This document shows, one piece after another, positions 1 through 8,466 of a DNA stretch of 64,000 bases. Numbering within the stretch: position 1 is the stretch's first letter; each line of letters begins with the position of its first letter. The translations under genes were made by a program, and so were the position numbers. The stretch spans positions 37,467 to 101,466 of the forward strand of contig JAFPWG010000006.1 in the NCBI GenBank assembly GCA_017395045.1. Direction: 5' to 3'. Source of the stretch: Bacteroidales bacterium. GTDB taxonomy: Bacteria; Bacteroidota; Bacteroidia; Bacteroidales; UBA932. The notes below the pieces were generated by a model. The model searched no databases, was not told the origin of the DNA, and worked only from the letters and a program-made list of their open reading frames with translations.

Positions 1-25
1 GCATATCGCAATCGGTTTTGCGGTT

Positions 26-33
26 CAAAGATA
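26..33 (-). promoter_or_regulatory. -7 promoter element for a gene off the left edge
   Basis: The minus strand reads TATCTTTG, a perfect match to the Bacteroidota -7 consensus TAnnTTTG. A minus-strand ATG lies at 4-2, about 20 nt downstream, so a leftward gene probably starts at the window edge. Its product cannot be seen. Confidence 0.6.
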
Positions 34-82
34 GTGATTATTTTGCCCGATTTTTGCATTGGAAGGGAAAAAACCGAATGAA

Positions 83-475
83 ATGAACGAAGATCTTGAA
101 AAGTATTCCGGCCATTACGACGAAAACGCTTTCTGGGAAAAACTGAAGAAGTTCGCCCGGAAAGCGGGCATCAAGGTTACTTACGCCGCCCTGCTTCTGT
201 TCTATGTGCTGAAGAATCCCGCGACCTCCACGAAGGACCGGGCCAAGATCCTGGGCGCCCTGGGCTATTTCATCCTGCCCATCGACCTGATCCCGGATTT
301 CATCCCGATCGCCGGCTATACCGATGACCTGGCCGCCCTGGTCTGGGGCGTCTATTGCGTGATCAAGAGTATTACGCCGGAAGTGAAGGCCCAGTCCATC
401 ATCAAGCTCCACGAGTGGTTCGGAGACTTCGACGAATCCATGCTCGACCTCTTCTTCGAAAAGAAGGATCAGTAG
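83..475 (+). CDS. YkvA/DUF1232 family small membrane protein
   Basis: This 130-residue protein carries the DUF1232 (YkvA-like) signature at residues 61-82: a hydrophobic turn containing LPIDLIPDFIP followed by DD, with a second hydrophobic segment to about residue 96. The N-terminal 30 residues are charged and probably cytoplasmic. The family is a widespread small membrane protein of unknown function. I chose the ATG at 83; a TTG at 59 in the same frame would add eight residues but is less likely. The gene stands alone before a tRNA. The family call is firm, the function is not known. Confidence 0.85.
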   Translation: MNEDLEKYSGHYDENAFWEKLKKFARKAGIKVTYAALLLFYVLKNPATSTKDRAKILGALGYFILPIDLIPDFIPIAGYTDDLAALVWGVYCVIKSITPEVKAQSIIKLHEWFGDFDESMLDLFFEKKDQ

Positions 476-524
476 GAAATTCGACAATTCCAAAAGAAAA
501 ATTTGGAAATCCGGAAAAAAGCAG

Positions 525-532
525 TACCTTTG
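525..532 (+). promoter_or_regulatory. -7 promoter element of tRNA-Glu
   Basis: TACCTTTG fits TAnnTTTG and lies 10 nt before the first base of the mature tRNA. A TTTGG at 503-507 is a plausible -33 element. Confidence 0.75.
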
Positions 533-542
533 CATTCCAACC

Positions 543-614
543 GCTGGGTTCGTATAACGGTTAGTACTCGAGATTCTCAATCTCGCAATAGGAGTTCGAT
601 TCTCCTACCCAGTA
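543..614 (+). tRNA. tRNA-Glu (anticodon CTC)
   Basis: A complete cloverleaf can be drawn. The acceptor GCTGGGT (543-549) pairs with ACCCAGT (607-613, one G-T pair). The anticodon stem CGAGA/TCTCG closes the seven-base loop TTCTCAA, giving anticodon CTC. The T arm is AGGAG-TTCGATT-CTCCT. The discriminator is A614 and the CCA end is not encoded. The D arm has the GG of the D loop. It decodes GAG, a codon expected to be common in this GC-rich genome. It has its own promoter and terminator. Confidence 0.95.
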
Positions 615-618
615 CCGG

Positions 619-648
619 AAAGCCAGGCTTCTAGCCTGGCTTTTTTTT
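619..648 (+). terminator. Intrinsic terminator of tRNA-Glu
   Basis: A 10-bp stem, AAAGCCAGGC (619-628) with GCCTGGCTTT (634-643), has a five-base loop and runs into eight T (641-648). It begins five bases after the tRNA. Confidence 0.9.
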
Positions 649-676
649 GTCCCGGGCATCTGACCGGGGTGATACG

Positions 677-708
677 AAGAAGTCCCGTTCGAGAGAGCGG
701 GACTTCTT
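677..708 (-). terminator. Hairpin downstream of rpmE2
   Basis: A perfect 11-bp inverted repeat (677-687 with 698-708, AAGAAGTCCCG and its complement) lies 23 nt past the rpmE2 stop. There is no clear U run after it on the minus strand, so it may stabilise the 3' end rather than terminate by itself. Confidence 0.55.
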
Positions 709-731
709 GCAACCTATTGAGTTGAAAGAAC

Positions 732-983
732 TTACTTCTTTCTGTTCTTGTATCTCTGATAGAACATATCGACACGACCGGCGGTGTCCACAAGCTTCAC
801 CTTGCCCGTGTAGAACGGGTGGGAAGTGTTGGAAATCTCCAGCTTCACCAGCGGGTACTCGACGCCTTCGACCTCGATGGTCTCCTTGGCGGGAGCGCAG
901 GAACGCGTGACGAAGATGGTGTCATTCGACATATCCTTGAAAGCTACAAGACGGTAGGTTTCGGGATGGATTCCTTTCTTCAT
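732..983 (-). CDS. rpmE2: 50S ribosomal protein L31, type B
   Basis: The 83-residue protein begins MKKGIHPETYR and ends with the conserved DMFYQRYKNRKK tail typical of L31. It has the longer type B form and lacks the CxxC zinc pairs of type A L31, keeping a single Cys (SCAP). It is a structural protein of the large ribosomal subunit. The start at 983 aligns with the family; an upstream ATG at 1010 in the same frame would add nine unlikely residues. It is a single-gene unit with its own promoter and a 3' hairpin. Confidence 0.96.
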   Translation of the reverse strand: MKKGIHPETYRLVAFKDMSNDTIFVTRSCAPAKETIEVEGVEYPLVKLEISNTSHPFYTGKVKLVDTAGRVDMFYQRYKNRKK

Positions 984-1020
984 TTTTACGTAAAAACTAA
1001 TTGTTAACAATTTTGGACGG

Positions 1021-1028
1021 CAAAGATA
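1021..1028 (-). promoter_or_regulatory. -7 promoter element of rpmE2
   Basis: The minus strand reads TATCTTTG, about 37 nt before the rpmE2 ATG. It overlaps a short inverted repeat (AAAGAT/ATCTTT, 1022-1037). Confidence 0.75.
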
Positions 1029-1052
1029 GGAATCTTTCCCGGAATTTCCAAA

Positions 1053-2120
1053 TTATTTCATCCGGAACGGCTGGTCGTCGTAGAGGAGATAGCGCTTTGC
1101 CTTGCGGATCCACTTCTGTTCCTCCAGCTTGATGTGCTCCCTGGCCACGTCGAAGGGGATGCTTCCCTTCAGGTATTCCTCCAGCACCGGGTCCGCGAGT
1201 TTGGCCCAGAAGGCGTCGTCGAACTCGAAAGCGGAATAATGCTCCGTGAACCAGCGCATCAGCCTCAGGGTGTGCATCAGGCTGTGGTAGTCCTCGCCGG
1301 GGGAGAGCATGATCTGGAAACCCCAGCAGCGCTCGCCGGCATACTTGCCGGCCGCCGGGGTGAAGGAGCAGGGGCGCATCAGGGCGCCTTCCACGACGGG
1401 CAGGTCCACGGGCAGGCCGGGCCGGACGAAGGGTGCGCCGATGTACTCGTACGGGCGTGCCGTGCCGATGCCCGGCGTGACGGACGTGTTGTTCCACAAA
1501 CCGCCGCCGCTGTACAGGTAGGAACTGAACAGGCCCGGGATGTCCGAGGCCGGGGCGATGGTCCACGGCAGGAGCTGTCGGTTGGAGTCCGTCGCCCGCG
1601 CGGAGATGATGTGGATGGGGAACTTCGCGCCGATTTCGCTGCTGTACAGGTTCACCAGTTCGCCCAGGGTAAGGCCGTGCCGGTGCGCGATCTTCGGGAC
1701 GAACATCTCGCCGACCACGGACGGAATCGTTCCTTCCACCACGCGGCCGGAGGGATTGATGTGGTCCACGACATACAGCGAGGGGGCGTCGTCGCCCAGC
1801 AGGAGGAGCATCTCCATCAGGCGCATCACGTCCTTCGTGTAGTTGAAATACCGGACGCCCACGTCCTGGATCTCCACCACGATGGCGTTCAGGCCCTGGA
1901 GCCGCTCCAGGTCGAAATCGATATGGTTCGTTCCCGGGGTGAGTTCCGCGTCACGGGGCGAGAAGACGACGGCCAGGTTGCCCCGGTCGCGGAAGATGTC
2001 GTACATCCACCGCGTCCGGGCCGTGTCCCAACAGTTCTGTGTACAGAAGCAGCCGACCTTCCCTTCCCGGAGGGCCTTGTCCAGCTGGTCTTCCAGCGGC
2101 GTGGTGCGGAAGGAGAACAT
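1053..2120 (-). CDS. DUF1343 (NamZ/GH171-like) protein, no signal peptide
   Basis: The 355-residue protein matches DUF1343, the family of exo-beta-N-acetylmuramidase NamZ (GH171): IQDVGVRY at 84-91, a DHINPSGR segment, HGLTLGEL, a G(I)GTARPYEYIGAP segment and a C-terminal RYLLY. Typical members are exported; this one starts MFSFRTTPLEDQ with no signal peptide, so it should be cytoplasmic. The motif SPEHG, conserved in most members and suspected to hold a catalytic Glu, reads SPRDA here (residues 54-58), so muramidase activity is doubtful. Its ATG shares one base with the upstream stop (TGATG), so it is translated together with the GlmM-type mutase, a link to amino-sugar or cell-wall metabolism. 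Confidence 0.85.
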   Translation of the reverse strand: MFSFRTTPLEDQLDKALREGKVGCFCTQNCWDTARTRWMYDIFRDRGNLAVVFSPRDAELTPGTNHIDFDLERLQGLNAIVVEIQDVGVRYFNYTKDVMRLMEMLLLLGDDAPSLYVVDHINPSGRVVEGTIPSVVGEMFVPKIAHRHGLTLGELVNLYSSEIGAKFPIHIISARATDSNRQLLPWTIAPASDIPGLFSSYLYSGGGLWNNTSVTPGIGTARPYEYIGAPFVRPGLPVDLPVVEGALMRPCSFTPAAGKYAGERCWGFQIMLSPGEDYHSLMHTLRLMRWFTEHYSAFEFDDAFWAKLADPVLEEYLKGSIPFDVAREHIKLEEQKWIRKAKRYLLYDDQPFRMK

Positions 2121-3532
2121 CAGCCGATGATCTTCTTCGCTACGGCAATCACTTCATTTCCAAGTGCTTCCGCCCGATCCATCGAGGATGCTTCCGAATA
2201 GATGCGGATGATTGGCTCCGTATTGGACTTGCGCAGGTGGACCCACTCCTTCTTCGCCTCGAAGATGATCTTCACGCCGTCGATGTCGTTGATATCTTCC
2301 TTCGCATAGACCTTCTTGAGCTCGCCGAGGATGCGGTCGATGAGGGCCGGATCGCTGAGCTGGATCTTGTTCTTGGCGATGAAGTACTGCGGATAGGTCT
2401 TCTTGAGCTCGCTGACCTTCATCTTCTTATGGGCGAGGTTCGACAGGAACAGGGCCACGCCCACCATGGCATCGCGTCCGGCGTGGATGGCGGGGTAGAT
2501 CACGCCTCCGTTGCCTTCGCCGCCGATGATTGCGCCCACCTTGTGCATCAGGGTGGTCACGTTCACTTCACCGACCGCGGAAGCGTAATAGGTGCCGCCG
2601 TGCGCCTCGGTCACGTCGCGCAGGGCACGGGTGGAGGACAGGTTGGAAACGGTGGCGATGGGCTTGCCTTCCATCTGGGCGAGGCCGCAAAGGTAATCGG
2701 CCACGCTCACGAGGGTGTATTCCTCCACGAAGGGTTCGCCGTTCTCGCAGATGAAGGCGAGACGGTCCACGTCCGGGTCCACGCTCACGCCGAGGTCCGC
2801 CTTCTCTTTGATGACGGTCTGGCACAGGTCCACGAGGTTGGCCGGGAGGGGTTCCGGGTTGTGGGCGAAGTCGCCGGTGGGATTGCAGTTGAGTCCGATG
2901 CACTTCACGCCCAGCCGCTTCAGAAGGCGCGGCATGATGATGCCGCCCACGGAGTTGATCGCATCCACCACCACGGTGAAATGCGCGGCCTTGATGGCCT
3001 CGACGTCCACGGCCGGCAGGGCCAGGACAGCGTCCAGGTGCTTGTCGGTGAAATCTTCCTCTTCGATGGTGCCCAGATTGTCCACCTCGGCGAAACAGAA
3101 GTCCTCCGATGCGGCGAGGTCCAGGACCGCCTGCCCTTCGACGGCCGTGAGGAATTCGCCCTTGTCATTCAGGAGCTTGAGGGCATTCCACTGGCGCGGG
3201 TTGTGGCTGGCCGTGAGGATGATGCCGCCGTCGGCCTTCGCAAACAGCACGGCCATCTCGGTGGTGGGAGTGGAAGCAAATCCGCATTTCACGACATCGA
3301 TTCCGCAGCCGATGAGCGTACCTACGACAAGTTGTTCCACCATATCGCCCGAGAGGCGGGCGTCCTTGCCTACGACGACCTTGTATTTCGCCCCGTTGGG
3401 CTGCGGCTTGCGCGCAGGGAGGGTGGCGGCGTATGCGGCCGTGAATTTGACTACATCGATAGGGGTGAGAGCGTTGCCCGGTGCGCCACCGATGGTGCCG
3501 CGGATGCCGGAAATGGATTTGATCAGAGTCAT
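2120..3532 (-). CDS. glmM: Phosphoglucosamine mutase / phosphohexomutase
   Basis: A 470-residue alpha-D-phosphohexomutase. The phosphoserine loop TASHNP (Ser109), the Mg-binding DPDVDR (Asp252, Asp254, Asp256), the sugar-binding GGEGNGG loop and the C-terminal phosphate-binding RKSNTEP are all present, so the enzyme should be active. In Bacteroidota this form is annotated as GlmM (glucosamine-6-P to glucosamine-1-P, for UDP-GlcNAc synthesis); a phosphomannomutase or phosphoglucomutase role cannot be excluded from sequence. It is the first gene of a two-gene operon with the DUF1343 protein. Confidence 0.9.
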   Translation of the reverse strand: MTLIKSISGIRGTIGGAPGNALTPIDVVKFTAAYAATLPARKPQPNGAKYKVVVGKDARLSGDMVEQLVVGTLIGCGIDVVKCGFASTPTTEMAVLFAKADGGIILTASHNPRQWNALKLLNDKGEFLTAVEGQAVLDLAASEDFCFAEVDNLGTIEEEDFTDKHLDAVLALPAVDVEAIKAAHFTVVVDAINSVGGIIMPRLLKRLGVKCIGLNCNPTGDFAHNPEPLPANLVDLCQTVIKEKADLGVSVDPDVDRLAFICENGEPFVEEYTLVSVADYLCGLAQMEGKPIATVSNLSSTRALRDVTEAHGGTYYASAVGEVNVTTLMHKVGAIIGGEGNGGVIYPAIHAGRDAMVGVALFLSNLAHKKMKVSELKKTYPQYFIAKNKIQLSDPALIDRILGELKKVYAKEDINDIDGVKIIFEAKKEWVHLRKSNTEPIIRIYSEASSMDRAEALGNEVIAVAKKIIG

Positions 3533-3551
3533 GGCATAATCGATTGAATTA

Positions 3552-3559
3552 CAAAAATA
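3552..3559 (-). promoter_or_regulatory. -7 promoter element of glmM
   Basis: The minus strand reads TATTTTTG, 19 nt before the glmM ATG. Confidence 0.6.
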
Positions 3560-3583
3560 ACAAAAAAACCGCTTTGTTGTTAT

Positions 3584-3751
3584 CTAATCTTTCTTCAATC
3601 TTCCGCTCTTTCTCAGCGCCTCGCTGATAATCCATTGCAACTGTCCGTTGACGCTGCGGAACTCGTCCGCCGCCCATCGTTCCAGGGCGGACATCATGTC
3701 CGGATCGACCCGAAGGACAAAACTCCTGATATTATCCTTCTCCCTGGCCAT
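3584..3751 (-). CDS. Arc-like ribbon-helix-helix protein, 55 aa
   Basis: A 55-residue ORF begins MAREKDNIRSFVLRVDP and ends GRLKKD. The short beta strand (SFVLRV) followed by two helices (SALERWAADEF and GQLQWIISEALRK) fits the Arc/CopG ribbon-helix-helix fold used for DNA binding as a dimer. The ATG lies one base after the stop of the SPFH gene (TGA-T-ATG), so the two are translated together. Small RHH proteins are often found beside SPFH genes in Bacteroidales. The target is unknown; it could repress its own operon. Confidence 0.85.
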   Translation of the reverse strand: MAREKDNIRSFVLRVDPDMMSALERWAADEFRSVNGQLQWIISEALRKSGRLKKD

Positions 3752-3752
3752 A

Positions 3753-4682
3753 TCAATACAGGGAACCGGAATTGACTACGGGCTGGGCCGGTTCGTCACC
3801 GCAAAGGACGACGAGGAGGTTGCTCACCATCGCGGCCTTCCTTTCTTCGTCCAGATCCACGACACCTTCGTCCTTGAGCTTGTCCAGAGCCATCTTGACC
3901 ATGCTCACGGCCCCGTCGACGATCTTTTCGCGGGCGGCGATGATGGCATCGGCCTGCTGACGGCGGAGCATCACGGCGGCGATCTCCGGAGCGTAGGCGA
4001 GGTAGTTGATGCGGGCCTCGACCACATGGATGCCGGCCATGGACAGGCGGTCGTTCAGCGTCTGGACCAGCTGCTCGTTGATCACTTCCGCGTTGCTGCG
4101 GAGGGTGAGGTCGTCGGCGTTGTCGGCATTGTCGTACGCATAGAATCCGGCGACCTGCCGGAGGGCTGCGTCACTCTGTACGCGGACGAAGTTCTCGAAA
4201 GCGTAGGAGAAGTTGCGGGCGCTGCGGGTTCCGTTGGCCGGAGCGAGGGACTGGCTGTCGATCTCGAACAGGGCCTTGTAGGTATCTTCCAGCTTCCAGA
4301 CGAGCACCATGCCGATCAGCACGGGGTTGCCGGACTTGTCGTTGACCTTGATGGGCTCCGGATTCAGGTTCCGGGCACGCAGGCTGACGCCCTTCTTGCT
4401 CAGGAGCGGATTGATCCAGTAGAAACCGGTCTTGGTGAACGTGCCGCTGTATTTGCCGAAGAAAACCAGCACTTTCGCCTCGTTGGGCTCCTGCTTGACG
4501 AATCCGTTCATGCAGATGATGGTCAGAAGCAGCAGGATGCCGCCGCACAGGGCGAAGGGAGATTCGGAATCACCTTTCGCGAAGAGGCAGATGACGGCGG
4601 CCAGCAGGCAGAAAATGATGAGTAGCGCCAGGAATCCGTTCAGGCAGACGCCATTGTAGGAATATTCTTTCTTGTTTTCCAT
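3753..4682 (-). CDS. SPFH/Band 7 domain membrane protein
   Basis: A 309-residue protein with two N-terminal hydrophobic segments (about 12-35 and 44-59), then a Band 7/PHB domain: EPNEAKVLVFFGKYSGT, then GFYWINP, then RARNLNPEPIKVND. A helical, charged region follows with the RINYLAYAPEIAAVMLRRQQADAIIAAR segment (stated as parts: YAPEIA, MLRRQQA, AIIAAR) typical of stomatin-like proteins. Such proteins form membrane rings or scaffolds that organise proteases and lipid domains. No NfeD or FtsH partner is adjacent; the only companion is the RHH gene downstream. Confidence 0.9.
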   Translation of the reverse strand: MENKKEYSYNGVCLNGFLALLIIFCLLAAVICLFAKGDSESPFALCGGILLLLTIICMNGFVKQEPNEAKVLVFFGKYSGTFTKTGFYWINPLLSKKGVSLRARNLNPEPIKVNDKSGNPVLIGMVLVWKLEDTYKALFEIDSQSLAPANGTRSARNFSYAFENFVRVQSDAALRQVAGFYAYDNADNADDLTLRSNAEVINEQLVQTLNDRLSMAGIHVVEARINYLAYAPEIAAVMLRRQQADAIIAAREKIVDGAVSMVKMALDKLKDEGVVDLDEERKAAMVSNLLVVLCGDEPAQPVVNSGSLY

Positions 4683-4703
4683 AATGATATTATTTTGATA
4701 TCA

Positions 4704-4711
4704 CAAAGTTA
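4704..4711 (-). promoter_or_regulatory. -7 promoter element of the SPFH-RHH operon
   Basis: The minus strand reads TAACTTTG, 21 nt before the SPFH ATG. Confidence 0.6.
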
Positions 4712-4762
4712 TAACGGGGAATTGGGATTTCCAAATAAAAATGCAAAAAAAAATGTCGGGGA

Positions 4763-5485
4763 TTACCCCAACATTTTCAGAATCTGTTTTTCGGTCGCCT
4801 CCGGTGCGATGTCCAGGAAATGCTCCACCAGCCTTCGAAGCGATTCGGCGGGGGAATGGTCCACATCCAGGGTGCGGGCTTCCCCGAAAGGAAAGCCGCC
4901 GGGACCGGGGAGGGCGTCTGCGCAGAACAGGGATTCCGGCGTGCAGAAAGAGGAGACCTGCCATCCATTATAATGAAGGTCAGGGCCGCGATAGACGCGG
5001 GTGATGTCGCCGGTGACCACGCGGCACTGCATCTGAAGGCGCGTCATCAGGGCGTCGGCCGCGCTTTTCTTCACGCCCAGCAGCGCGCGGATCTCCTTGA
5101 TGCCGATGCTCCCGTTCTCCTCCAGATAGTCCAGGACAAGCCGTTGGTCTTCAGTTGGTTGATACTTCGGCAGACTGCGCCGCCAGTTCATGAGTTCGCT
5201 GTACCATTCCACGGTCGCGAAGGCCGCTTTTCCGCCCCAGAGGAACTTCCCGTAGGCGATGTCTCCGCTCTGGACGACCGGGATCTTCCAGTCCCAGGGG
5301 GTGAGGGTCAGGTTCTCCTGCCCGTCGAACCAGTTCTCCCGGGCGGTCATCTCCTCGATGGAGAACCCCGGGATGGGATTCTCGAAAAACGGAATGATGC
5401 CCAGCGTCTCGATGACGCCGAGCATCGTTTCCGCCGATACCACGGTCGGGGTCAGTCCCGAATCCTTTTTCCGGTCGAAGGACAT
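4763..5485 (-). CDS. AlkZ-related winged-helix protein
   Basis: A 240-residue soluble protein without signal peptide. The middle (about 105-165) looks like a winged helix: LVLDYLEENGSIGIKEIRAL, then KKSAADALMTRLQM and a beta hairpin with RVYRGPDLHYNGW. The layout resembles proteins annotated as AlkZ-related in Bacteroidales, a family linked to the AlkZ/YcaQ DNA glycosylases, but I see no catalytic QxQ/QxD motif, so glycosylase activity is not supported. It starts two bases past the stop of the barrel gene upstream, so the two are probably co-transcribed. Confidence 0.55.
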   Translation of the reverse strand: MSFDRKKDSGLTPTVVSAETMLGVIETLGIIPFFENPIPGFSIEEMTARENWFDGQENLTLTPWDWKIPVVQSGDIAYGKFLWGGKAAFATVEWYSELMNWRRSLPKYQPTEDQRLVLDYLEENGSIGIKEIRALLGVKKSAADALMTRLQMQCRVVTGDITRVYRGPDLHYNGWQVSSFCTPESLFCADALPGPGGFPFGEARTLDVDHSPAESLRRLVEHFLDIAPEATEKQILKMLG

Positions 5486-5486
5486 C

Positions 5487-6155
5487 TTACCTCCGCATCG
5501 GCCTGCGGCCGCCTCTCATCGTGTGGAATGCCCAGCTGATGCCGAAGGACACGTGGGAGAACGTGTAGGCATTGTTCAGGTACCACTGGTATTGGACGCT
5601 CATCCTGAGGCATTCGAACAGTTCTACGCCGGCGCGAGGACTGATGACCAGGGCCTGGGTCCACTCCGACCATTTGGAAACGGTGTTCTTCTCGAGGCCG
5701 AACCCCGGTCCGATCCCGATGCCTATGTACGGGTTGAATCCGCTGTAAGGCAGCAGGTTGACATCGGTTACAATGAGGGGAGCGCCCTGCCAGTACCACA
5801 TGTCGTCACCGTAGGGATTGACCGGACCATAGGTGAGGGATCCCTTCCCGAAAGTGGTCGACACCTGAAGGCCCATGTCCACCATCGGGCTGATGTCCAC
5901 GCGGTATTCCCCGAAGAGCCCCATCCGGTCCGGACGGAAGGCTTTGACGCCGTTCCTGGTTCCTGTGGTGAAATGGTTGAGGGTAATGCCGACTTCGAAA
6001 ACCCCATCCTGGAAATAGGCGGGACCGGGACGGTAACCGGATCCGTAGCCGGGGCCATATCCGTGTACGGGCCTGCCGTAGTGTCCGGGGCCGAATTGGG
6101 CAAAGGCCGTCATTCCGATGGCCAGTGCGAGGAGGGAGGTCAGGATCCTTTTCAT
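5487..6155 (-). CDS. Small outer-membrane beta-barrel protein
   Basis: A 222-residue protein with a signal peptide (1-20, cleavage after FAQ), a Gly/Tyr/Pro-rich linker (21-46, HGYGPGYGSGYRPGP) and then alternating amphipathic strands such as VFEVGITLNHF, GLFGEYRVDI and GLQVSTTFG, ending HVSFGISWAFH. This is the pattern of an eight- to ten-strand OmpA/OmpW-type barrel of unknown function. It heads a probable two-gene unit with the AlkZ-related gene. I found no convincing TAnnTTTG before it. Confidence 0.75.
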   Translation of the reverse strand: MKRILTSLLALAIGMTAFAQFGPGHYGRPVHGYGPGYGSGYRPGPAYFQDGVFEVGITLNHFTTGTRNGVKAFRPDRMGLFGEYRVDISPMVDMGLQVSTTFGKGSLTYGPVNPYGDDMWYWQGAPLIVTDVNLLPYSGFNPYIGIGIGPGFGLEKNTVSKWSEWTQALVISPRAGVELFECLRMSVQYQWYLNNAYTFSHVSFGISWAFHTMRGGRRPMRR

Positions 6156-6183
6156 AGCTCAAATCGTTTTCCCGGGGAGATAC

Positions 6184-6216
6184 AAAAAGCAAGCCAGTCT
6201 GGTGAGGGACTGGCTT
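6184..6216 (-). terminator. Intrinsic terminator of the V-ATPase operon
   Basis: On the minus strand AAGCCAGTC (6216-6208) pairs with GACTGGCTT (6199-6191) around an eight-base loop, followed by GCTTTTTG. It lies 22 nt past the ntpK stop. Confidence 0.85.
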
Positions 6217-6237
6217 CAGGTCGGAAAGAGGAACTTC

Positions 6238-6687
<450 letters not shown>

Positions 6688-8466
6688 TTATTGTTTCTTA
6701 AGCGGATTGTAATTGCGTCCGGCCGCTTCGTAACCGGAATTCTTGAAGAACTCCAGGAAGTTCAGACGGAGCGGGTGGACGAAGGCGCCCAGCACGCACA
6801 TCGCAATGTTCAGGGTATGTCCCACGATGACGATCAGCAGGAAGGGAATCCACATCGCCCAGCGGCTTCCGTCGCCGAGGATCATCGACCCGATGCTGTT
6901 GAAAGCCATTCCCAGCATGCTGCCGGCAAGGCCGAGGGCATAGAGACGGAGATAACTCAGCACGTCGCCCAGCAGTCCGGACGCCATATTGTAAGTGTCC
7001 CAGAGGCCGGAGCCGATGTTGACGAGCGGATTCCGGTGGATGTCGTTCAGAATGAAGATTCCCAGGCAGGAAAGGATGCCCAGCACGATGACGATCCATT
7101 TGGTGGCCGCCTTGTCCAGCACGCCGGTCAGGGCGAATGCCGCCACGGCGACCCCGCCCACGATGAGCAGTGTCCAGCCCCAGGTTCCCAGGGATTCCTT
7201 GAACCCCTTGTTTTTGGTTTCCCCGATAGTCTTGACGATCATGGCCAGGGAAATGTGGAGGACACCCACCACCAGCGCGAGGACCATGGTCCCGTCATAG
7301 CCGGCAATCTTGGCCGGGAGGAACGGGAAGCCCTGGAAGATGCGCCACTGCGAAATGTCCACGGAGAAGAACGTGTGGAACAGGAAACCGATGACGGTGG
7401 TCGCGATGCCGAGGCATACGACCAGCGGAGAGAACCCCTTGAAACTGTCCACCTTCTTGAGCAGGAGGCCGATCCCGATAAGGACCAGTCCGTAGCCGGC
7501 GTCGCCCATGCAGAAGGCGAAGAACAGCAGGAAGAACACGGCAATGAAGGGAGTGGGGTCGAAACCGTTGTAGGCCGGACGGCCGTACATGTCGGTCAGG
7601 ACCTCGAACATCCGGACGAACTTGTTGTTGCGGAAGCTGATGGGAGGATTGTCCTCCACCTGCGCCGCGTCTTTCAGATAGAACACGCCGGCTTCTTCGC
7701 AGGCGGCGGTGACCGCCTCTTCATTCTCGGTGGGAGCGTAGCCCACCAGGGTGACAAGCGTGTTCTCCGCTGCCGGAACGGCCGCCTGGGAGGCGAGATA
7801 GAGGTCCAGGTCGGAAAGGCGCTTGCGGCTTTCGGCTTCCAGTTCGTCCTCCCGGCCGCGGACGGTCAGCAGGACGGCCTTTTCGGCGTCGATGTGGGCG
7901 TCCAGTTCGGCCAGATGTGCGACGGCTTCGTCGTAGGTCCCTTCCGGTGCGTGCACCCGGCCCGGCAGCGTGTCGGCTCCGGCGACGGCGAAATAGACTT
8001 TCCCGTCGGATTCGGAGACGACCTGCATGGCACAGGTATCGGCCCACTCGGGCCGGAACGACTTGGCGGAGACGATATGGAAGGTCACCGGACAGCCGGC
8101 GTCGGCCAGCTTCCGGAGTTTTTCACCGGAGAAATCACCCCAGGGGAAACGTGCGGCAGCGTCTTTTTCAACCGCTTTCCGCTCAGCCTCCAGGTTTTCC
8201 AGGGTCTTAACCGCATGCTCGGCGGTGGTCAGAAGCTCTCCCCGGATCGTGGCGGGCTGCAAATCTTCCGGGAATTGGACGCGGGCGATCGCCTGGACGA
8301 GTTCCCGGCGGCGCTCCACGTCGGCGAGGAGCCCGGAGGACTGCTTGTCCACCGGCTTCACGCTGCGGGTGATGTCCATGAGACCCACTTCCTGGAGCTT
8401 CTCCAGGAGGGCGTCCTGTTCTCCGTTCAGGAGAATGAAGGAGTATTTGGTCATCGAAGCGATCAT
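6688..8466 (-). CDS. ntpI: V-type ATPase subunit I (membrane stator, subunit a homologue)
   Basis: A 592-residue two-part protein. The N-terminal half (to about 310) is soluble and partly coiled, and holds the stator against the peripheral stalks. The C-terminal half has about seven to eight transmembrane helices, starting near FIAVFFLLFFAFCMGDAGYG, and contains the SYLRLYALGLAGSMLGMAFN segment with the conserved Arg of the ion half-channels. The start overlaps the ntpD stop by four bases (ATGA); a second ATG at 8454 in frame (MTKYSF) is also possible. Confidence 0.93.
   Translation of the reverse strand: MIASMTKYSFILLNGEQDALLEKLQEVGLMDITRSVKPVDKQSSGLLADVERRRELVQAIARVQFPEDLQPATIRGELLTTAEHAVKTLENLEAERKAVEKDAAARFPWGDFSGEKLRKLADAGCPVTFHIVSAKSFRPEWADTCAMQVVSESDGKVYFAVAGADTLPGRVHAPEGTYDEAVAHLAELDAHIDAEKAVLLTVRGREDELEAESRKRLSDLDLYLASQAAVPAAENTLVTLVGYAPTENEEAVTAACEEAGVFYLKDAAQVEDNPPISFRNNKFVRMFEVLTDMYGRPAYNGFDPTPFIAVFFLLFFAFCMGDAGYGLVLIGIGLLLKKVDSFKGFSPLVVCLGIATTVIGFLFHTFFSVDISQWRIFQGFPFLPAKIAGYDGTMVLALVVGVLHISLAMIVKTIGETKNKGFKESLGTWGWTLLIVGGVAVAAFALTGVLDKAATKWIVIVLGILSCLGIFILNDIHRNPLVNIGSGLWDTYNMASGLLGDVLSYLRLYALGLAGSMLGMAFNSIGSMILGDGSRWAMWIPFLLIVIVGHTLNIAMCVLGAFVHPLRLNFLEFFKNSGYEAAGRNYNPLKKQ

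Noticed and set aside
1022-1037. A terminator for the glmM-DUF1343 operon formed by AAAGAT/ATCTTT
   Set aside because: The stem is only six pairs, has no T run, and coincides with the rpmE2 promoter.
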